Shown here: in pieces, positions 1 to 13,235 of the stretch | Numbering within the stretch: position 1 is the first letter of the stretch | How the letters are laid out: the number at the start of each line of letters is the position of its first letter | Assembly (NCBI GenBank): GCA_963920765.1 | Contig: OY987243.1 | Coordinates: 18,719,419 to 18,783,418 of the forward strand | Length of the DNA stretch: 64,000 nucleotides | Direction: 5' to 3' | Origin: Ulota crispa | Taxonomy: Eukaryota > Streptophyta > Bryopsida > Orthotrichales > Orthotrichaceae | Notes under the pieces: model-generated | What the model was told of the DNA's origin: nothing | The model's database searches: none | Seen by the model: only the letters and a program-made list of their open reading frames with translations | Made by a program: the position numbers and the translations under genes

Positions 1-512
1 GGCGTAGCAGGAGCGCAAACGCATTGGAGGTGAGCCAAGACAGCAATCACCAAAAGACTTCCACCTTCGCTTCACGATATTTCTCTGTTGAAGTCTCTCC
101 TGGCGCTTGTCATGCAAGCTTTTGGAGGCGCATGGAGGGTCCAGAGACTCAAGGAGAGGAGCCGCTTGAATCCAATTCTCTCTCTGCGCAATGCCCCGTC
201 CTCTTTAGAGGCGCAGGAAGGGTTTGACTATGTGGGGAGAGAAGGTCTTCTCCAATTCTATTGTTTTCTCTACACTTTGTTTAATTTGGTTTCATTCCAA
301 TCACTCCCTGAGCTTAGCCATGCTACTTTCGAAGGCATAGCCATTATCAATGGCTCAAGGAGAGACTCTTGCAATTCTCATTGGATCATTAGAATTACCC
401 TTGCTCAGAGCCAGCGCCGATGTTGCTGCACTCCTTGCACACAAGACTGCAGCAGTCGAAGGAGTAGAGGAGGATGGGCCCATAGGAGGTGAATCTCAAA
501 GTGCAAGATTCC
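1..512. other. Unassigned, moderately GC-rich edge sequence
   Basis: Overlapping reading frames of 67 and 134 codons are present on the plus strand, but neither product resembles a family I know and there is no convincing exon structure. The stretch ends at the TTAA of the transposon that starts at 513. It could be the tail of a gene or repeat extending left of the window. Confidence 0.3.
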
Positions 513-1440
513 TTAACTCCTAAAGCACCAAAGTCCCCTCGGGAGACAAATGGAATTCCGGGCATGTACCTATGGCTAACCTACTTTTTGTGATTTTTTG
601 AAACTTTTATTGGAGTTGAAGAATTCAAAGACCTGCGTGGGAATGTAACTTTTATTTCATTTTGGCATTCATTGAAAAAGTTATGCATGAAAATCTGAAA
701 AATGTTGCTCTCCAGGCAGCAAAAAACTTCTTTAAAAATTTCATTTTTTTCAAATAAAAATTTGAAATAGGTTCTTTAGACTTATACAGACATGGGGATC
801 TTTGAATCATTCAATTATCATAGGTGAGATGAAAGTTATAAGGAGTTTTTGTTTACGAGCAGTTCTAGATTCTCTACTCTAAAATAAACTTTGAAATCCT
901 TTATTTTATTCAATTTTCAATATTTTGGAAAAAAAAACTAAACCAAAGGATATAGATTGTTTATCACAACATTATGATCGTTGGAATTTGTATTTTTCAT
1001 TTTAATAATGAATTTCTTAACAATTTAATGTTTTGACTCAAACTTTATTTCTTTTTATGTACTAATTTTTCCCATGTATTGTATAGTTCCAATTGATTTG
1101 AAAATTCTCCCACATATACCTAACTTAGTTTCTTACATGGAAAAAATAAACCTCAACTTTGTGTAGAGCAATTTTTTTGCTCTAAGAGTGGTCAAAGTCT
1201 TTTGAAATTTTTGAGCAACACTAAAAAAAACTTTTTTCTACAATTCAAATGTAAATATCTCACTCATTTTTGTGTAGATTAAGCTGATTTTTTTTACCAC
1301 ATGTACCTCTTATTGGCTACTGTAAAATCTTACGATTAAATTTTTGTAATTTTTTTTTTTAAGCTATTGAACTTGCTTTCTAAAAGTGGTAGTTTTTTGT
1401 GTTTTTTGCAGAAAAAATGGCTTGGTCCTTTAGGGGTTAA
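513..1440. mobile_element. piggyBac-like non-autonomous element (TTAA family)
   Basis: TTAA lies at 513-516 and 1437-1440. The left terminus reads CTCCTAAAGCACC and the right GGTCCTTTAGGGG, so they are inverted repeats with one changed base in the usual CCCC start. Just inside is the subterminal text GGGCATGTACCTATGGCTA, shared with the elements at 19688, 54597 and 59232. The interior (600-860) is also recognisably related to those at 19.7, 26.2 and 54.6 kb. No transposase frame is present. Confidence 0.75.
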
Positions 1441-1525
1441 AATACCGTGAATATTAGTAACATGCTATCATTGTCTGGTTACTTATGTATATTATTTGAA
1501 TTTTGATATGGCTCTTTTATGCCAT

Positions 1526-1765
1526 TTAGCCCTTGAACGACCATAGGAAATTGTATGTACGCTGACGTATAATTGTCATTTACTATCGATAAGAAATTTG
1601 AATTTGGAATCTCAAGTAGCTCACTAGAACAGCATTGATCTATTCTCCAACTTTATTGTTGGTCTCAAATGTAATAAAAGTGTGGATCCATTCCAAATAC
1701 CCAAAAAAAAAAATAATTCCATATTGTACTGGTCGCAAAGGATTTTTTTGTCATTTAAAGGTTAA
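1526..1765. mobile_element. Degenerate short TTAA-family element
   Basis: The left end reads TTAG then CCCTTGAACGACC. A plausible right end is AAAGG followed by TTAA at 1762-1765. The termini fit the family but the inverted match is short and one target-site base has changed, so this is a tentative call. Confidence 0.35.
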
Positions 1766-4700
1766 ATAGTGGCGTTATTCTCAATTATGCTGTTCATTCT
1801 ATAATATATATAGTTTTGCCTCGATACAATTATCTTTATAAAAAAAAGGCTTGGGTAAGATGACTGTCTGTTGTCTTGATAGAGATTCCTCTATTATGTA
1901 GATACTTGTTATTTATTTATGTTTGTGTTAATTTCAATAAATCAACAGTTGAGGCAAAAAGAGTAGTCGTGGTAAGGACCACGGTTTGGTGACAGAGCAT
2001 TGGTCATAGATTTCAATGCAATGCGCCATTTTGTCACATGCACAATTTAGGAGAGTAGGTAGCGAGTTGGCTGGGACAATTTTCTGCCTCATTAACTGCT
2101 AAGCCGTAGGCCGCCATTACCACTTGACAAATTCAATGGAGTTCAAATCTGGACCGGCGGGCGGTCAAAGACGACCGCTTCTCCAATCAACCATGTCTAC
2201 AACTTGGCAACTAAAAACAAGCGTTTGACGCTATTATATGCCCGCAAATGCACGTGGCTACTTTACGATGGTGTTTATTTTATAATTTAATCATTTTTAT
2301 ATGTTTATCTAGATGTTTTGGCTCATATATTTTGCCTTTATTTGAATAAAAAATACTAAGGATTTAGAAGTGCATAAAAAAAGTGTGAAAGGTAAAAGGG
2401 TTTAGCATCTATAGTGGAGTTAAGATAGAAAGGAGCATAGGTTGATGTGTTCGACCTCCTTACTTTAAATAGGGTCAAAATTAAGAAAAAGAGGCTCTTT
2501 AGTTGTTGGAAATTAGTGTATAAATGTTGGTGGGAAGAAGGAAGAAATCTCCGAAATCTTGATGTAAAAGAACTTTTTGTATATACATGATTTTGAATTG
2601 AAATTTAAAATATTTGTTCTTTATATAATTCTTTTTTAAAAATAAATTTGTAAGTTTGATTTGAAGTTGTGATGCAAAAGTTATGAGTGTTTGAATTTTA
2701 GAGTCAAAAAGCCAAATTATGAAGAAAAGCTGAGATTTTGACAAACCATAGCTTATGATCTGTATATCATTTGCAACAAGATTTAAAAGAAGTGTTAATC
2801 TTAGTCTTGGTTTTCTAAAAAGTCCTTAAATTTGAGATTTGAAACTTAGAAAAAAAAAGTTATGGAAGTGTGAAAGAATAGAAGTGGCTACCATTTTGTT
2901 AGGAAGAGATCAAAATTTTGAAGAGCTACAATATTTGGACAGTATAAAATTTTCTTTTCAAATTTTTAGAAATGATATTTTATTGTCATAGCTTTTCAAA
3001 TTATCTTTAATCATTCCTTTTGGAGTCTTATTGAAAAAGTTATAGTATGTAGAAGTTAGAGGTTTGGGTGATCTCTAAAAAATTGAGACTCACACTTTGA
3101 TTGACTAAAACGTTTGGACAGAGTTTCATTTTGAAGTGAAAATTTTATGAGTTATAGCCAATGATATCATCTTTTCAAATTAATATTACATTTCTATGAA
3201 TAATATATAGAATAAAATTTATAGAGGTTCAAAGAGGCAGTGTTTAGTTTATAAGGAGGATGAAGAGCTTCTATTTTGAATCTGTATAACTTATAAACGG
3301 TAACTTAGATTGAGTTGAAATTTGGAGAAATGTTAAAAAGTTGCAAGAGCTTTTCAAATTGCTATTACATTTAATATTTGGATCTTTGAGCCATTTATGG
3401 CACTAAATAGAAAGCCGCAGTTTTTTTAGGACTTCTTATTTGTGATTTTGTCCATTATTTTTATTAAAACATGAAGACATGAAGACATGAAAGTTTGAAA
3501 ATCTGAAGATATAAAGACTATAAGAGAAATGTTTTGGGTTTATTTTTTATGTATGTGTGAGATGTGGTTTTGTTATTCTTAACTGATTTTGGAGGCTTAT
3601 TTGTCAATTCATTTCCATTTTGTTTTATAAACCTTGTTGTGGGCAGTTTGAGTTAAATCAAATTTAATCTCATTTATTGTCGTGATGACGAAGTAGGATT
3701 GGTCACCCACATGGTCAAAACTTGCTTTGTTCTCACAATCTGAAGTTTTCGCTAGCAGATCGTGAATTTGATTTTAGGATTCCATCATACAGACGGTAGT
3801 TCGTGCCTGCTGTCCTAATCTATTCATCCCGCATCTAATGGGCTTTTATCCCTACCTTAGCCTTTATATCCTATAACCAGCTATAAGATATAACAACGGA
3901 AATCTGAAAACTAAAGATTTGAAAAATAAAGATTAAGACCGACGACAATTTTAATCAATGACGCACGATCGCAACAAGACACTTTGCGTGTTCCCAAGGC
4001 GCGCTCTTCTCAACCCGACATCGTATCAATTGAAGAGTTACAAGAACTATTTGATTACAATGAATGCTTTTCTAAATTGAAATGAATATTTTGTCCAGAT
4101 ACCTTCATTTTAACTAGGCACCACTGTATGTTACATGTTCAATATAATTTCAAAAAAAATTGCAATTTCTTGTACCTTGTAATCAAATTACCACAATAAT
4201 GTTTTCATCATTCTACATTAGAATGATTGTTTGATGCTACAAATGACTTTGGAAAAACTCCAAATAATAGCCACTACATTTGTAGCTCTTTGCCACAAAT
4301 CGCAGTAGTTAAGGATATGGAATAGTAGCCTTCCTTCTAGAACAAGTTATCGATTTCTAAAGGAACCAATAATTGAGAATGATCTAAAGAGTTGGCTAAA
4401 CAAGATGGCATTTTGTGGAGCAATATGTATTCCACCTTAAACTCTTGCTTTACAATTTAGAAATTTAAATTCATAAAACAAATATGAAAATTGTTTAATG
4501 GTTTTTAAACATGATTTTTTTTGGTGGACTTATTTACCTTTGCTGGAATAGCCCCAATAGTTGGAAGATGCAGTTGTCGAGGTGTTTACCAATGCATATG
4601 TCAAAGACAATATCCAAGTGGATATGAATATTCCAAATAAGCCAATGAGTATTCCAAAGTACGTGAATATGTGGCGACTTAAGGTTTGGGATTATGGCTT

Positions 4701-4789
4701 TGCAACATACGTTTGCGCTGTCATAAAAAAAGCACGATCTCATCCTGTCACTAACACATACCTCGGACGTCCGGAGTACTAGGCCTGTA
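1766..4789. other. AT-rich gene-free stretch
   Basis: No credible exon, RNA gene or bounded transposon was seen. A GC-richer patch at about 1970-2270 carries no recognisable reading frame. From 2.6 to 3.45 kb the sequence is a string of related AT-rich phrases (for example AAAGTTATAG and CTTTTCAAATT), which resembles decayed interior sequence of the TTAA-family elements. Confidence 0.4.
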
Positions 4790-5960
4790 GCTCGGTTTCT
4801 TAATGCCAGCATCCTGCCTCCTACACGTCAAAATAATGCTCACTACTAATCTGCAGTGCTCTCTTGAACCTTAACGATAAAAAGCTACTCTCAAAACAAC
4901 CTTCCCGCTTCTACCGCACGGGCTTCAAAACTGAGTTAAGGATTTAGGGTTGAAAATTTTAAAAATTAGACAAATCATCGAGAGACGCAGTACCTAATCA
5001 CTACTCGCGCGGGCTATCCACCCCGTTTCCGTTCCTCGCCTGTACGCTCACTCGTCACCCTCCTCACCCCTGCCACAGAAACCCCTTCCGTTGGCCGCCT
5101 CCAAGAGCGGCCGGGCCACAAGGCAGCTCACCACGAGGCCTTTCAAATCTTTAAATCTTATCAGCACGTGGCAAACCCGAATCAGATTTTGACTGCTACA
5201 AAAACAATTACCCGCCTACACACGATCCACTGGAATGAGTCGACACAAGCCAATGCCTGCCTCAAAGATGCTCTTTAAAGTCGTATCCATCACTTCAAGT
5301 CCCAGATAAGTACTACATTGGAAACACCTGAACCATGGCCGAATATCTTTGTCATACCAACCTCGACCTCAAAATAAGGATATGAATCGTTGATCGCATT
5401 GACTCATGCAATCGTTTCATATTACGAATTCAACTCGCCAACACCAAATCACTCCTTTTAACCTAATCAAGCGACAGATATGCTATCCACCGCACTCTCT
5501 CCGTTGCTACAACTTCTTCATGTCCATTTCGATGAGACCGACTCTTGGAAGAGCTGAGCCTCTTCGAATTTCTCCCTCATTCCAAGAATTCACAGTTGTC
5601 GCCAGAGTGCAGGTAGAAAAAATCAATTGGCAACGAAAGAAAAAACAGGAAACCTAGAAGAAAGCAGCACAATGAGAACACTCACCGCAAGTAAAAGAGA
5701 AACGCGGGGAAGAGCGGCACCAGAGATGCTACAGCCGCAGCAGCAAGGCGGAGTTGCAACCCTAACACGCGCACACGAGAGTAAGCGTAATTCCATACAA
5801 GAGCCAAAGTAGTCCGCTTCGAAGCAGACTCCAAGCTGGGTCGGGGTACGTCGTCTCCGCGACGCCTGGCGCACAGGCATCGGTGCCCGACGTTCCCAGG
5901 TGGCTCTTTTCGTTGTTCTCTTCTGAAGTAGGAGCACCCATAAGCAATGTTGTCCCCATA
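4790..5960. other. GC-richer island of unknown function
   Basis: Base composition rises clearly above the surroundings, especially at 4990-5130 and 5680-5920. Competing short frames exist on both strands; on the minus strand one encodes a hydrophobic stretch near 5700-5800. None matches a protein I recognise and the two best minus-strand frames are interrupted relative to each other. It could be a promoter/first exon, an old pseudogene or a captured fragment. Confidence 0.3.
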
Positions 5961-6259
5961 ACCGTCAGCTTTGAAATCTTGGAAAATCTTTGGAATAAAT
6001 AGATGTGATGACAAGGATGTACAACATGTGAACATGGAATCTTGATAGTGGTTATGGGTACAATGGCAATTTGCTCTTTAAAAATTCACAACTTATTTTC
6101 ACAGTATCCAAATAATACATTCAAAATTGCAAACTCATTATTTGTCTGTTCTAATAGGATCTTATAATTTGCTAGTTGTTTATTAGTAATCATCATGTTC
6201 AAAACCCTTGGATTGACGCTTGTGGGTGCTCCTACCTTATCTCTCATTTTCATTTTTTT

Positions 6260-6665
6260 AGGGAGTGACGAGGTGGACACCTCCCAATTGTTACGCGGAC
6301 ACCCCCAATAGCTAAATCTATTAAATTTGAGAATAAAATCAAAGCAATACTTTAGCGTACATTTGCATTTACAAGCACTGCAAACATACAACAAATTTGC
6401 CTCATTTGTGACACGGTCAGGAGTCAAATGAGTTGCTCCCTTCATTTACTAGTTTGACTCTTGACAATGTCACAAATGAGGTAAATTTGTTGTATGTTTG
6501 CAAAGCTTGTAAACGCAAATGTACGCTAAAGTATTGCTTGATTTTATTTCATATTTCAACGTAATAATAATCTCAAATTTAATAGATGTGGCTATGGGGG
6601 GTGTCCGCGTAGCAATTGGAGGGTGTTTGCGTAGCAATTAGAGGGTGTCCACCTAGTCGGTCCCT
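6260..6665. mobile_element. Foldback MITE, AGGGARTGAC family (copy 1)
   Basis: The left end AGGGAGTGACGAGGTGGACA pairs with the right end ending in CCTAGTCGGTCCCT. The inverted homology runs almost the full length, including matching arms around 6370-6400 and 6480-6530 (tracts such as CATACAACAAATTTGCCTCA). Subterminal GTGTCCGCGTAGCA motifs recur at the right end. A second member sits at 60482-60877. Flanking A/T runs (ATTTTT) may be the target duplication. Confidence 0.75.
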
Positions 6666-6750
6666 ATTTTTAAAGCTTTAGAGTTTAGAATGTGGTTTTT
6701 ACTTTACTTTTGTTGCTCATATTTTAGGTTTATTATACAAGTTGTTTCTA

Positions 6751-7062
6751 GAGAAATTTCATGGATACCCCTGAAGTTTTTGCCATATTTTCATAGATAC
6801 CTCTGCATTTTCAAAAATTTCACAAATACCGTTGAACCATAATTTTCAAGTGTTTGTTTTGTTGTGCATGCCACTTCCCTTTTTCCTTTGTGCACATGCA
6901 TAACAAAAGAGAGGTAGTGTGCGCACAAAGGGTGAAGGAAGTGATATGCACAACAAAACAAAAGCTTGAAAGTTATGGTCCAAGGGTATTTGTGAAATTT
7001 CTAAAAAAACAAGGGTATCTATGAAAATGTGGCAAATTTTAGGGGTATCCATGAAATTTTCC
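6751..7062. mobile_element. Foldback MITE with GGGTATCCATGAAATTT ends
   Basis: The left end starts GAGAAATTTCATGGATACCC and the right end closes with GGGTATCCATGAAATTTTCC. The arms pair along most of the 312 bp, including a second pair around 6800-6830 and 6985-7030, and the TTTGTTTTGTTGTGCAT motif and its complement at the centre. There is no coding potential. Confidence 0.7.
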
Positions 7063-9289
7063 CTTGTTACTATTGGTCGGAGACCCCAAATAGTTCAAAA
7101 ACCCCTTCACATTAGTTTGGTTGAATTTTTTGATAATTAGAGCAAAAATGAGGCATCTTTCTGTACTTTGTTTTCTAGTTTATTCTAGACACAATCTTTA
7201 GCTATCTCTCAAGTAGCAACTTGGTGACAAAACTGAAACATTTTCATGCACTCTAATTGAGTTACATGTTAGCAACATGTCCATGAAATCTTGACCACTT
7301 GTATTACATTGTCTAAAATAACAATAAATGTCTTAATTTATAGTATATAGAATGAAATTAAATTTGAAAAAATTATTTAATTATTGTGATTTGCAAAATC
7401 ATCTATCTCTTGAATTAATGCTAGTTAGCATTACTTGCACAGGACATGCTATTTGAAATAACTTGTGTAGCCTCGCTAGTGTTTTGCTTTTGTAGAATAA
7501 AAATTCATTTTCATGTCATGTGTATTTTATTAGAAATCACATTTAATTAAGACATGACATGTAGGTCAACTTTTGCCTCTGAGTACATGTTTGGAGGATT
7601 AGAACTTTCAAATTCATGAGCCTAAAGTAAGTTCAATGAATTTGGTTTTCTAAATCACTATCTTGGAGTTAGGGTAGTATAAGAAGATTAAGCTTATAAG
7701 TTACATGTGTGTGTGTGAAGAGTTTTAGAAAAGTAGCTAACATGTTTTTGTTTATCTCAGTGCTTTGTGAAAAAAGTATACGGTAAAACTTTAATACTAA
7801 TTCAATCATATCAAAGGCATTAAATCATATACTAATGATGCAATATTAAAATAAACCATACATTTTAGTAATGATTCAAGTCCTTATATTGTATATGTTT
7901 TTTGTGTGTTGCATTACAAATGTTATAAATTTGTATGTCATATGCATTTATAGTATTTAAAATAAAAATTGCATCAACATTAAATTTTAATTAAATTGTG
8001 CATGTGATCAGTACATGTTGAATCAATATTGAATCTTGAAGGAAAGAGTTTCATGATAGATTTATTATGTACACTCTAAATGAGTTGCAAAGTGTTTTGT
8101 AGATTTAAAAATAAATAAAAATTGTGTAGATATTTTGTATTGATATATGTTGAGTTTTTAACTTTCTATAAAGCTAGAAATGTAATATTTGTTAATTAGG
8201 AAAAAAAACGCAATTTTAGGACTTTAGATTTTATGTTTTTAAGAGAATTTTGGGGATTTAGAGTGAGTTTTATGATGATTTCTTCAAGACCTTACATCAA
8301 TGGTGATATATCTTGAAGGAATCATCAAAAAAATCACTTTAAATCACCAAAACAAAATCATAGGTGCAAAACTCAATATCCCAAAACTGATTTGGGAAAG
8401 ACTTTTTCCCAAATTAACCAATATTGTGCTTGTAGCAACTTTATTTTGAATTTATAATGTGAAAGTTATAGACCTTGAAGTAAAAAGATGAAGAGCAACC
8501 GCATTATTTAGGAACAATGACTTTGGAAGAGTATAGGTCATGAAGGCTAGTACTTTCAAAGTTAAAATTTGAAAAAAGTATAGATGATAAAGTTAGATTT
8601 TTTATATATAGTTCAATAAATTTGAAGCATTGTTAAGACCAAAACAATCTCTGCTACAACAACGTGATATATAGCTCCTGTGAATTATTTGTATGCCTAC
8701 TTCATATCATTATAACATTTGAATGATACAATTATCATTTTTTTTTTGAGCATGTGTATTATTGTGTTAACTTTCAAAAAGTTATGGCATGTCTTATTTG
8801 AAAGATAAACACATTTGAGATACTCATTTGAATGTGAGGTATTGTTTGAAGAATTTGGTGTCCAAAATATGGAATGAAAACCAACTTATATGGTCAACGT
8901 ATTTGACTTGGTACATATGTAAATTCTTTGACCCATAAGTATGATACAAGTGTTGACATATATCATATACAGAAATATACACATATTTTGTGCAAAGATA
9001 CATATATAGATTTATATGTATTTTATACAAAATAATGTATTGAAGATTATACAAAAAATCATACTGAGAATTATACAAAGTACTGTATAGATGATTATAT
9101 AATTTGTATATGATGACTATAGTATATACTTGGCATATGTAACATCATTTATCATGACATTTGACATGACATCTTTCAATTTAGTGTGTTGACATAAGTT
9201 GCAACAACGCTAGAGTGTGAGCAAGAAGCAACAAACAATGAGCGTTGAGCAATGAGCAATTAGATTTGAGCAACCATTAATGATTTATT
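7063..9289. other. AT-rich gene-free stretch
   Basis: No gene was seen. A small imperfect hairpin is centred near 8300 (GATGATTTCTTCAAGA opposite TCTTGAAGGAATCATC). At 8890-9120 the sequence is nearly pure A/T with repeated TATACAAA and TATATGTA words. Around 9210-9270 there is a short run of GAGCAAT-like repeats. Confidence 0.4.
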
Positions 9290-10285
9290 TACTAGAAATG
9301 GACATCTTGGAATGATAAATATTGTTTTAAGATCCAAAAATATAAAATTTAGATTTATAAAAAAAACTGATTCCAAAAAACTTGTAAATTTTTTAATTTT
9401 AGTCATCCATTCAACATCCATCATCCATCATCCATCATCCATAATCCGTGCATCATCCATCAATCCGTACATCACTCATCAATCATTGCATCATCCATCA
9501 ATCCATGCATCATCCATCCATCCGTTATCTTTGTCATGCATCCATTATCCATTTACAATCCATTCAAAAGAATGTTTATGATTACATTATTGTGAATCTT
9601 AAAAAATGGATGCTTTCTTTTTTGCACATTTATCTTTTTGAAAACAATGATTACTAAACATTTAAAAATTTATAATATTGATTTCATATTGCTATTAATT
9701 ACTTCTGAGTTGGATAAGGGCCCTTCAAAACCAGATAGCCCCATTTTGAATCAATAGCTAAAATGCAAATATTTCCAATTTAACAAAAGAAAGCTTACTT
9801 GAATTGATTTTGCAAACAAAAGAATTAGGACTTAGGATATGTTTAAAAGGATTTCAAAATTTTAACTATTTAACAATATGAACTACATGCTACATTTATT
9901 AAAATATGCAGTATTCATATATATGTGGACTTCTTAATAAACTATAGAGGGATCTTCCAATATTGAGGAACATAAGTGTTTGGATGTTTTTCATAAATCT
10001 TCTTCTAATTTGTTTACATTTCTAAAATGTTGAATGCGATATACACAAAACATCTAAAAGTTTTTCAATATTTTGCATGTGAATTATTATGAACTTTGAA
10101 TAGTCCAAACTTAACTAAAACACATCACCTTATTCATATATGCTAATCATTAAAAAATGAAAATTCTAGATATTCCTATTTTGTTAGATTCAGGCTCTTT
10201 ACAGATGGAGACTTGGCAGTTTGTAACAATAGAGAGTTTTTTGTAACTACCCATACAAGAGTTCCAAGAAACACTATATAAGATA
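9290..10285 (+). repeat. Duplicated segment, present inverted at 25165-26160
   Basis: The roughly 1 kb piece matches the reverse complement of 25165-26160. Matching landmarks are CATCTTGGAATGATAAAT (9302), the CATCC repeat (9.41-9.55 kb), AAGGGCCCTTCAAAACCAGA (9717), CAGATGGAGACTTGGCAG (10203) and CAAGAAACACTA (10266). Divergence is obvious, with many substitutions and small indels, so it is older than the identical DUF247 tract. Confidence 0.75.
9408..9560 (+). repeat. CATCCAT/CATC microsatellite-like tract
   Basis: Tandem ATCC units, slightly degenerate and broken by AATCCGT variants, fill this interval. The complementary tract GGATGGATGATG occurs at 25.9-26.05 kb as part of the inverted duplicate. 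The short open frames here are products of the repeat. Confidence 0.8.
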
Positions 10286-10601
10286 TCAACATGGTACCCA
10301 TGTCATTCTCTAAAACCAAAATAAAATAGTCTCAAAAATATGAAATATCCTTTGTAGATGCTAATGGTATTAGAGCTGACTTCCATGTGTAGCCAAATAC
10401 AAAAGAGAGCTATAAATACAAAGTCTTGACTTGTGTTTATGAATGAAAATGGGCCTCATTGGAAAACTAAAACTTGAAAAACTTGGTAACATAATTAAAA
10501 AGCAACGCTTGATTTTTATGGAGTTTTGTTGATTGAAGAATTTGGCAAAATCTAACAATCCAAATTTGGCTTGCGCAAAAAGAAAACCATCATAAAAACC
10601 A

Positions 10602-11018
10602 GGAAATTGATATATGCTCATCCAGGGTTTGATATATGCACACCAGAAGGGTATCATGAACAAGTTGGATTTAAAAATTTTGAATTTAGATTTGGGTTTG
10701 GAAAATTCAAATTCAGATTTGGATTTACAAATCTTAATTTAGTCTAAAATTGTATAGAAGGTTACAATTGAACAATGTCTAGTGGAAAAGCTTAGCTAGG
10801 GGGTCAATTATTACTATTACTCTTGTTTGTAAAAAAACTAAGCTTATCCATTGGGCATTGTTCAATTGGAACCTCCTTTGTGGTTATAGACTAAATCAAG
10901 GTTTCTAATTTCAAATCTAAATTCAAATTGTCCAAATCCAACTTGTCAATGGTAAATATCTAAAATTTACCACCGGTTGTGCATATATCAACTCTTGGGT
11001 ATGCATAAATCAATTTCC
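10602..11018. mobile_element. Mutator-like foldback MITE (relative of 33388-33807)
   Basis: The left end GGAAATTGATATATGCTCAT pairs with the right end ATGCATAAATCAATTTCC. Arms pair for well over 100 bp, with an inner pair GAACAATG...AAGCTTAGC and its complement near 10770 and 10850. The flanks read AAAAACCA and AAAAACTA, a likely 8-9 bp target duplication with one mismatch. The central section resembles the element at 33388-33807. Confidence 0.6.
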
Positions 11019-11387
11019 AAAAACTATTGTCAACATTATATTTGTGAAAACATCACATTGGCATGTGATTTTTTTTTTCAAAGTTGAAAAAACTTCCAAC
11101 TACACAAATGAATTAGGTTTCATACATCCAATGAAAGTTTTTATTGATTGTAAGCGTACATAGTGTTATGATGGTCATTGGCATTTTTCACAAATTGTCA
11201 CAATTCAAAGTTTTGAGCCCTCCAAGAGCCCCCTACAAAGTCTCTAAATGGGTCTTACAACATGTACTTACTGCAACAAACAAATCACTAATCTTCTATT
11301 TCCGCTCACCCTTTGAATTTAATGCAATCATGAAAACTATACTATAATGTTATCCCTATTGGACAAAAACCATGGATACAAATTTAT

Positions 11388-12255
11388 AATACCCAAAAGA
11401 AAGAGTACATAACACCCTTTTATGGCATCCAAAGAAGTATGTGTAACTAAAAATATAATTGACATTTCATTCTCACATTTTTAATATGCAATCCTCATGC
11501 AATGTTGATCAAGCATATTAAATTTCAGTTATTAAAACCCAAAATCCTATTTTTGGTAAATGGTTTTGTGTCAAAATCATGGTTTTACAAGAAAGTTGAT
11601 TAATAAACATTGGTGATGATTTTTTGAGATTTGATTGCATGGATATGTAGGAGACATCCATACGCACATCTTCATTTCAAACAAACATTTCCAAAAAAAT
11701 TCAAAATTCCCTCTATAGAGATTTTAATGTCAAGATGATCATGACCAAATTTAGTAAAATACATATTTCTTCATGGAAACTAGTTTTTGTTATTTGACTC
11801 ATACATTGTGATTAAGTTTGTACCTTTAAACATAATGATATGTTTTTTTTGCCAAAAACTAATTTCCATGAAGAAATATTTATTTTACTAAATTTGGTCA
11901 TGATCACCTTGACATTAATATCTCTATAGAGGGAATTTTGATTTTTTTTGGAAATGTTTGTTTGAAATGAAGATGTGCGTATGGATGTCTCCTACATATC
12001 CATGCAATCAAATCTCAAAAAATCATCACCAATGTTTATTAATCAACTTTCTTGTAAAACCATGATTTTGACACAAAACCATTTACCAAAAATAGGATTT
12101 TGGGTTTTAATAACTGAAATTTAATATGCTTGATCAACATTGCATGAGGATTGCATATTAAAAATGTGAGAATGAAATGTCAATTATATTTTTAGTTATA
12201 CATACTTCTTTGGATGCCATAAAAGGGTGTTATATACTCTTTCTTTTGGGTAATG
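11388..12255. mobile_element. Long palindrome / foldback element
   Basis: Two arms of roughly 400 bp are near-perfect reverse complements: 11388-11790 (from TACCCAAAAGAAAG) and 11850-12255 (to CTTTCTTTTGGGTA), around a short loop of about 60 bp. Mismatches are few, for example GTGTAACT against AGTTATAC. A transcript would fold into an extremely long hairpin. A decayed, partly deleted relative lies at 22005-22660. Confidence 0.8.
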
Positions 12256-12313
12256 TACAGTAGGATCATAAATTATACTTTACTCTATTTGAATAGATGA
12301 GTAAAGTACTCAT

Positions 12314-12524
12314 TAGAGAAAATTTAAGCCCTCTAGAAGGCCCCTACCATTACATAAGAGATGTGCATATAGAAAAAAAATTGTCATTTTTGATATTTGC
12401 GACTCTGCGAGCTGTCATATCATGTGCCCTGACTATTTTAGTATATATATATATATATTAAAACCTTTGTATTGTACCGCGTTGCCATTTGTAGAGGCCT
12501 TCTGGAGGGCTCAAAATTTCTCTA
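12314..12524. mobile_element. Small MITE with ends related to the 11207-12721 element
   Basis: The left end TAGAGAAAATTTAAGCCCTC pairs with the right end GGGCTCAAAATTTCTCTA over about 34 bp. The inner part of the terminal repeat (AGCCCTCTAGAAGGCCCCTA) resembles that of the enclosing element. A (TA)n tract lies at 12440-12460. Confidence 0.5.
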
Positions 12525-12801
12525 ACGTGGACAGTGAGTAGTGAGTACATTTACATATTTTATGAGTGCAATGCTTTTTTTATTGTTTTGGGTTGTGCAT
12601 GTGGCTTAGGTACTTCATAGAAGGTGGCAATGGGTATGAGTGCCCTTTTCTTAATTGAGGCTAGCCAATTAATAGCTTGGTTTGTCAATCCTTAGGGAAC
12701 TCTTAGAGGACTCAAAACTTTATTAATGATTAATGAACAATGCCATGGAAATGCCTCTTAGAAGCAAGTTCCATAGATTTGTTTGTGGCAAAGATACATT
12801 A

Positions 12802-13235
12802 CGAGTAGTCACAACACTTTTGTGAATAAATCCGGAGAATATTGAGAATGCAAGTGTGTTGAATTGCTGGTGGCTGTCGAAAGCTCCGTCCACCTTCGCG
12901 TGCTAATCTTCTCAACTGCCCGCTATTCTCCTTCGGAGGTGAAGAACAAAGGTTGTGAGTTTAGCAAGCTAATAATTCACCACAGATTGCTTGGTTTTCT
13001 CACATGGCTTCTTGGGTTTACCCGGTGTTGTAAGTCGCCTCCTTTCCTGATTGATTGAGGAAGAAAGTTACCTTCCATGCTCCATTCTCCATTCTCCATT
13101 CTCATTCTCCAAACCACACAAATGGGGTGTCACAGCACTTCCACAAATAACTTGCTCCTATTGGCTCCTCCTATCTCTCCACAACTTCTCAATCTCCATT
13201 CTCTTTCCATTCTTGAAAGTGCTGTGACTACCCCG
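12802..13235. mobile_element. Harbinger-like insertion with gene-like cargo (copy 1 only)
   Basis: The left end CGAGTAGTCACAACACTTTT pairs with the right end GAAAGTGCTGTGACTACCCC-G. It is flanked by ATTA (12798-12801 and 13236-13239), compatible with a 3-bp TTA target. The duplicate at about 27186 reads straight through (GATACATTATATTTTTG), so this is a clean insertion. The interior at 12860-13120 is GC-richer than its surroundings and encodes an unrecognised 64-codon frame; a CCATTCT microsatellite is at 13078-13110. A second, inverted terminal-like motif occurs at 13122. Confidence 0.65.

Larger units (their letters stand above)
11207..12721. mobile_element. Large element with AAAGTTTTGAG terminal inverted repeats
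   Basis: The left end reads AAAGTTTTGAGCCCTCCAAG and the right end AGAGGACTCAAAACTTT. They pair over about 30 bp with a few mismatches. The large palindrome at 11388-12255 and a smaller element with related ends (12314-12524) lie inside. No coding sequence was found. Confidence 0.45.
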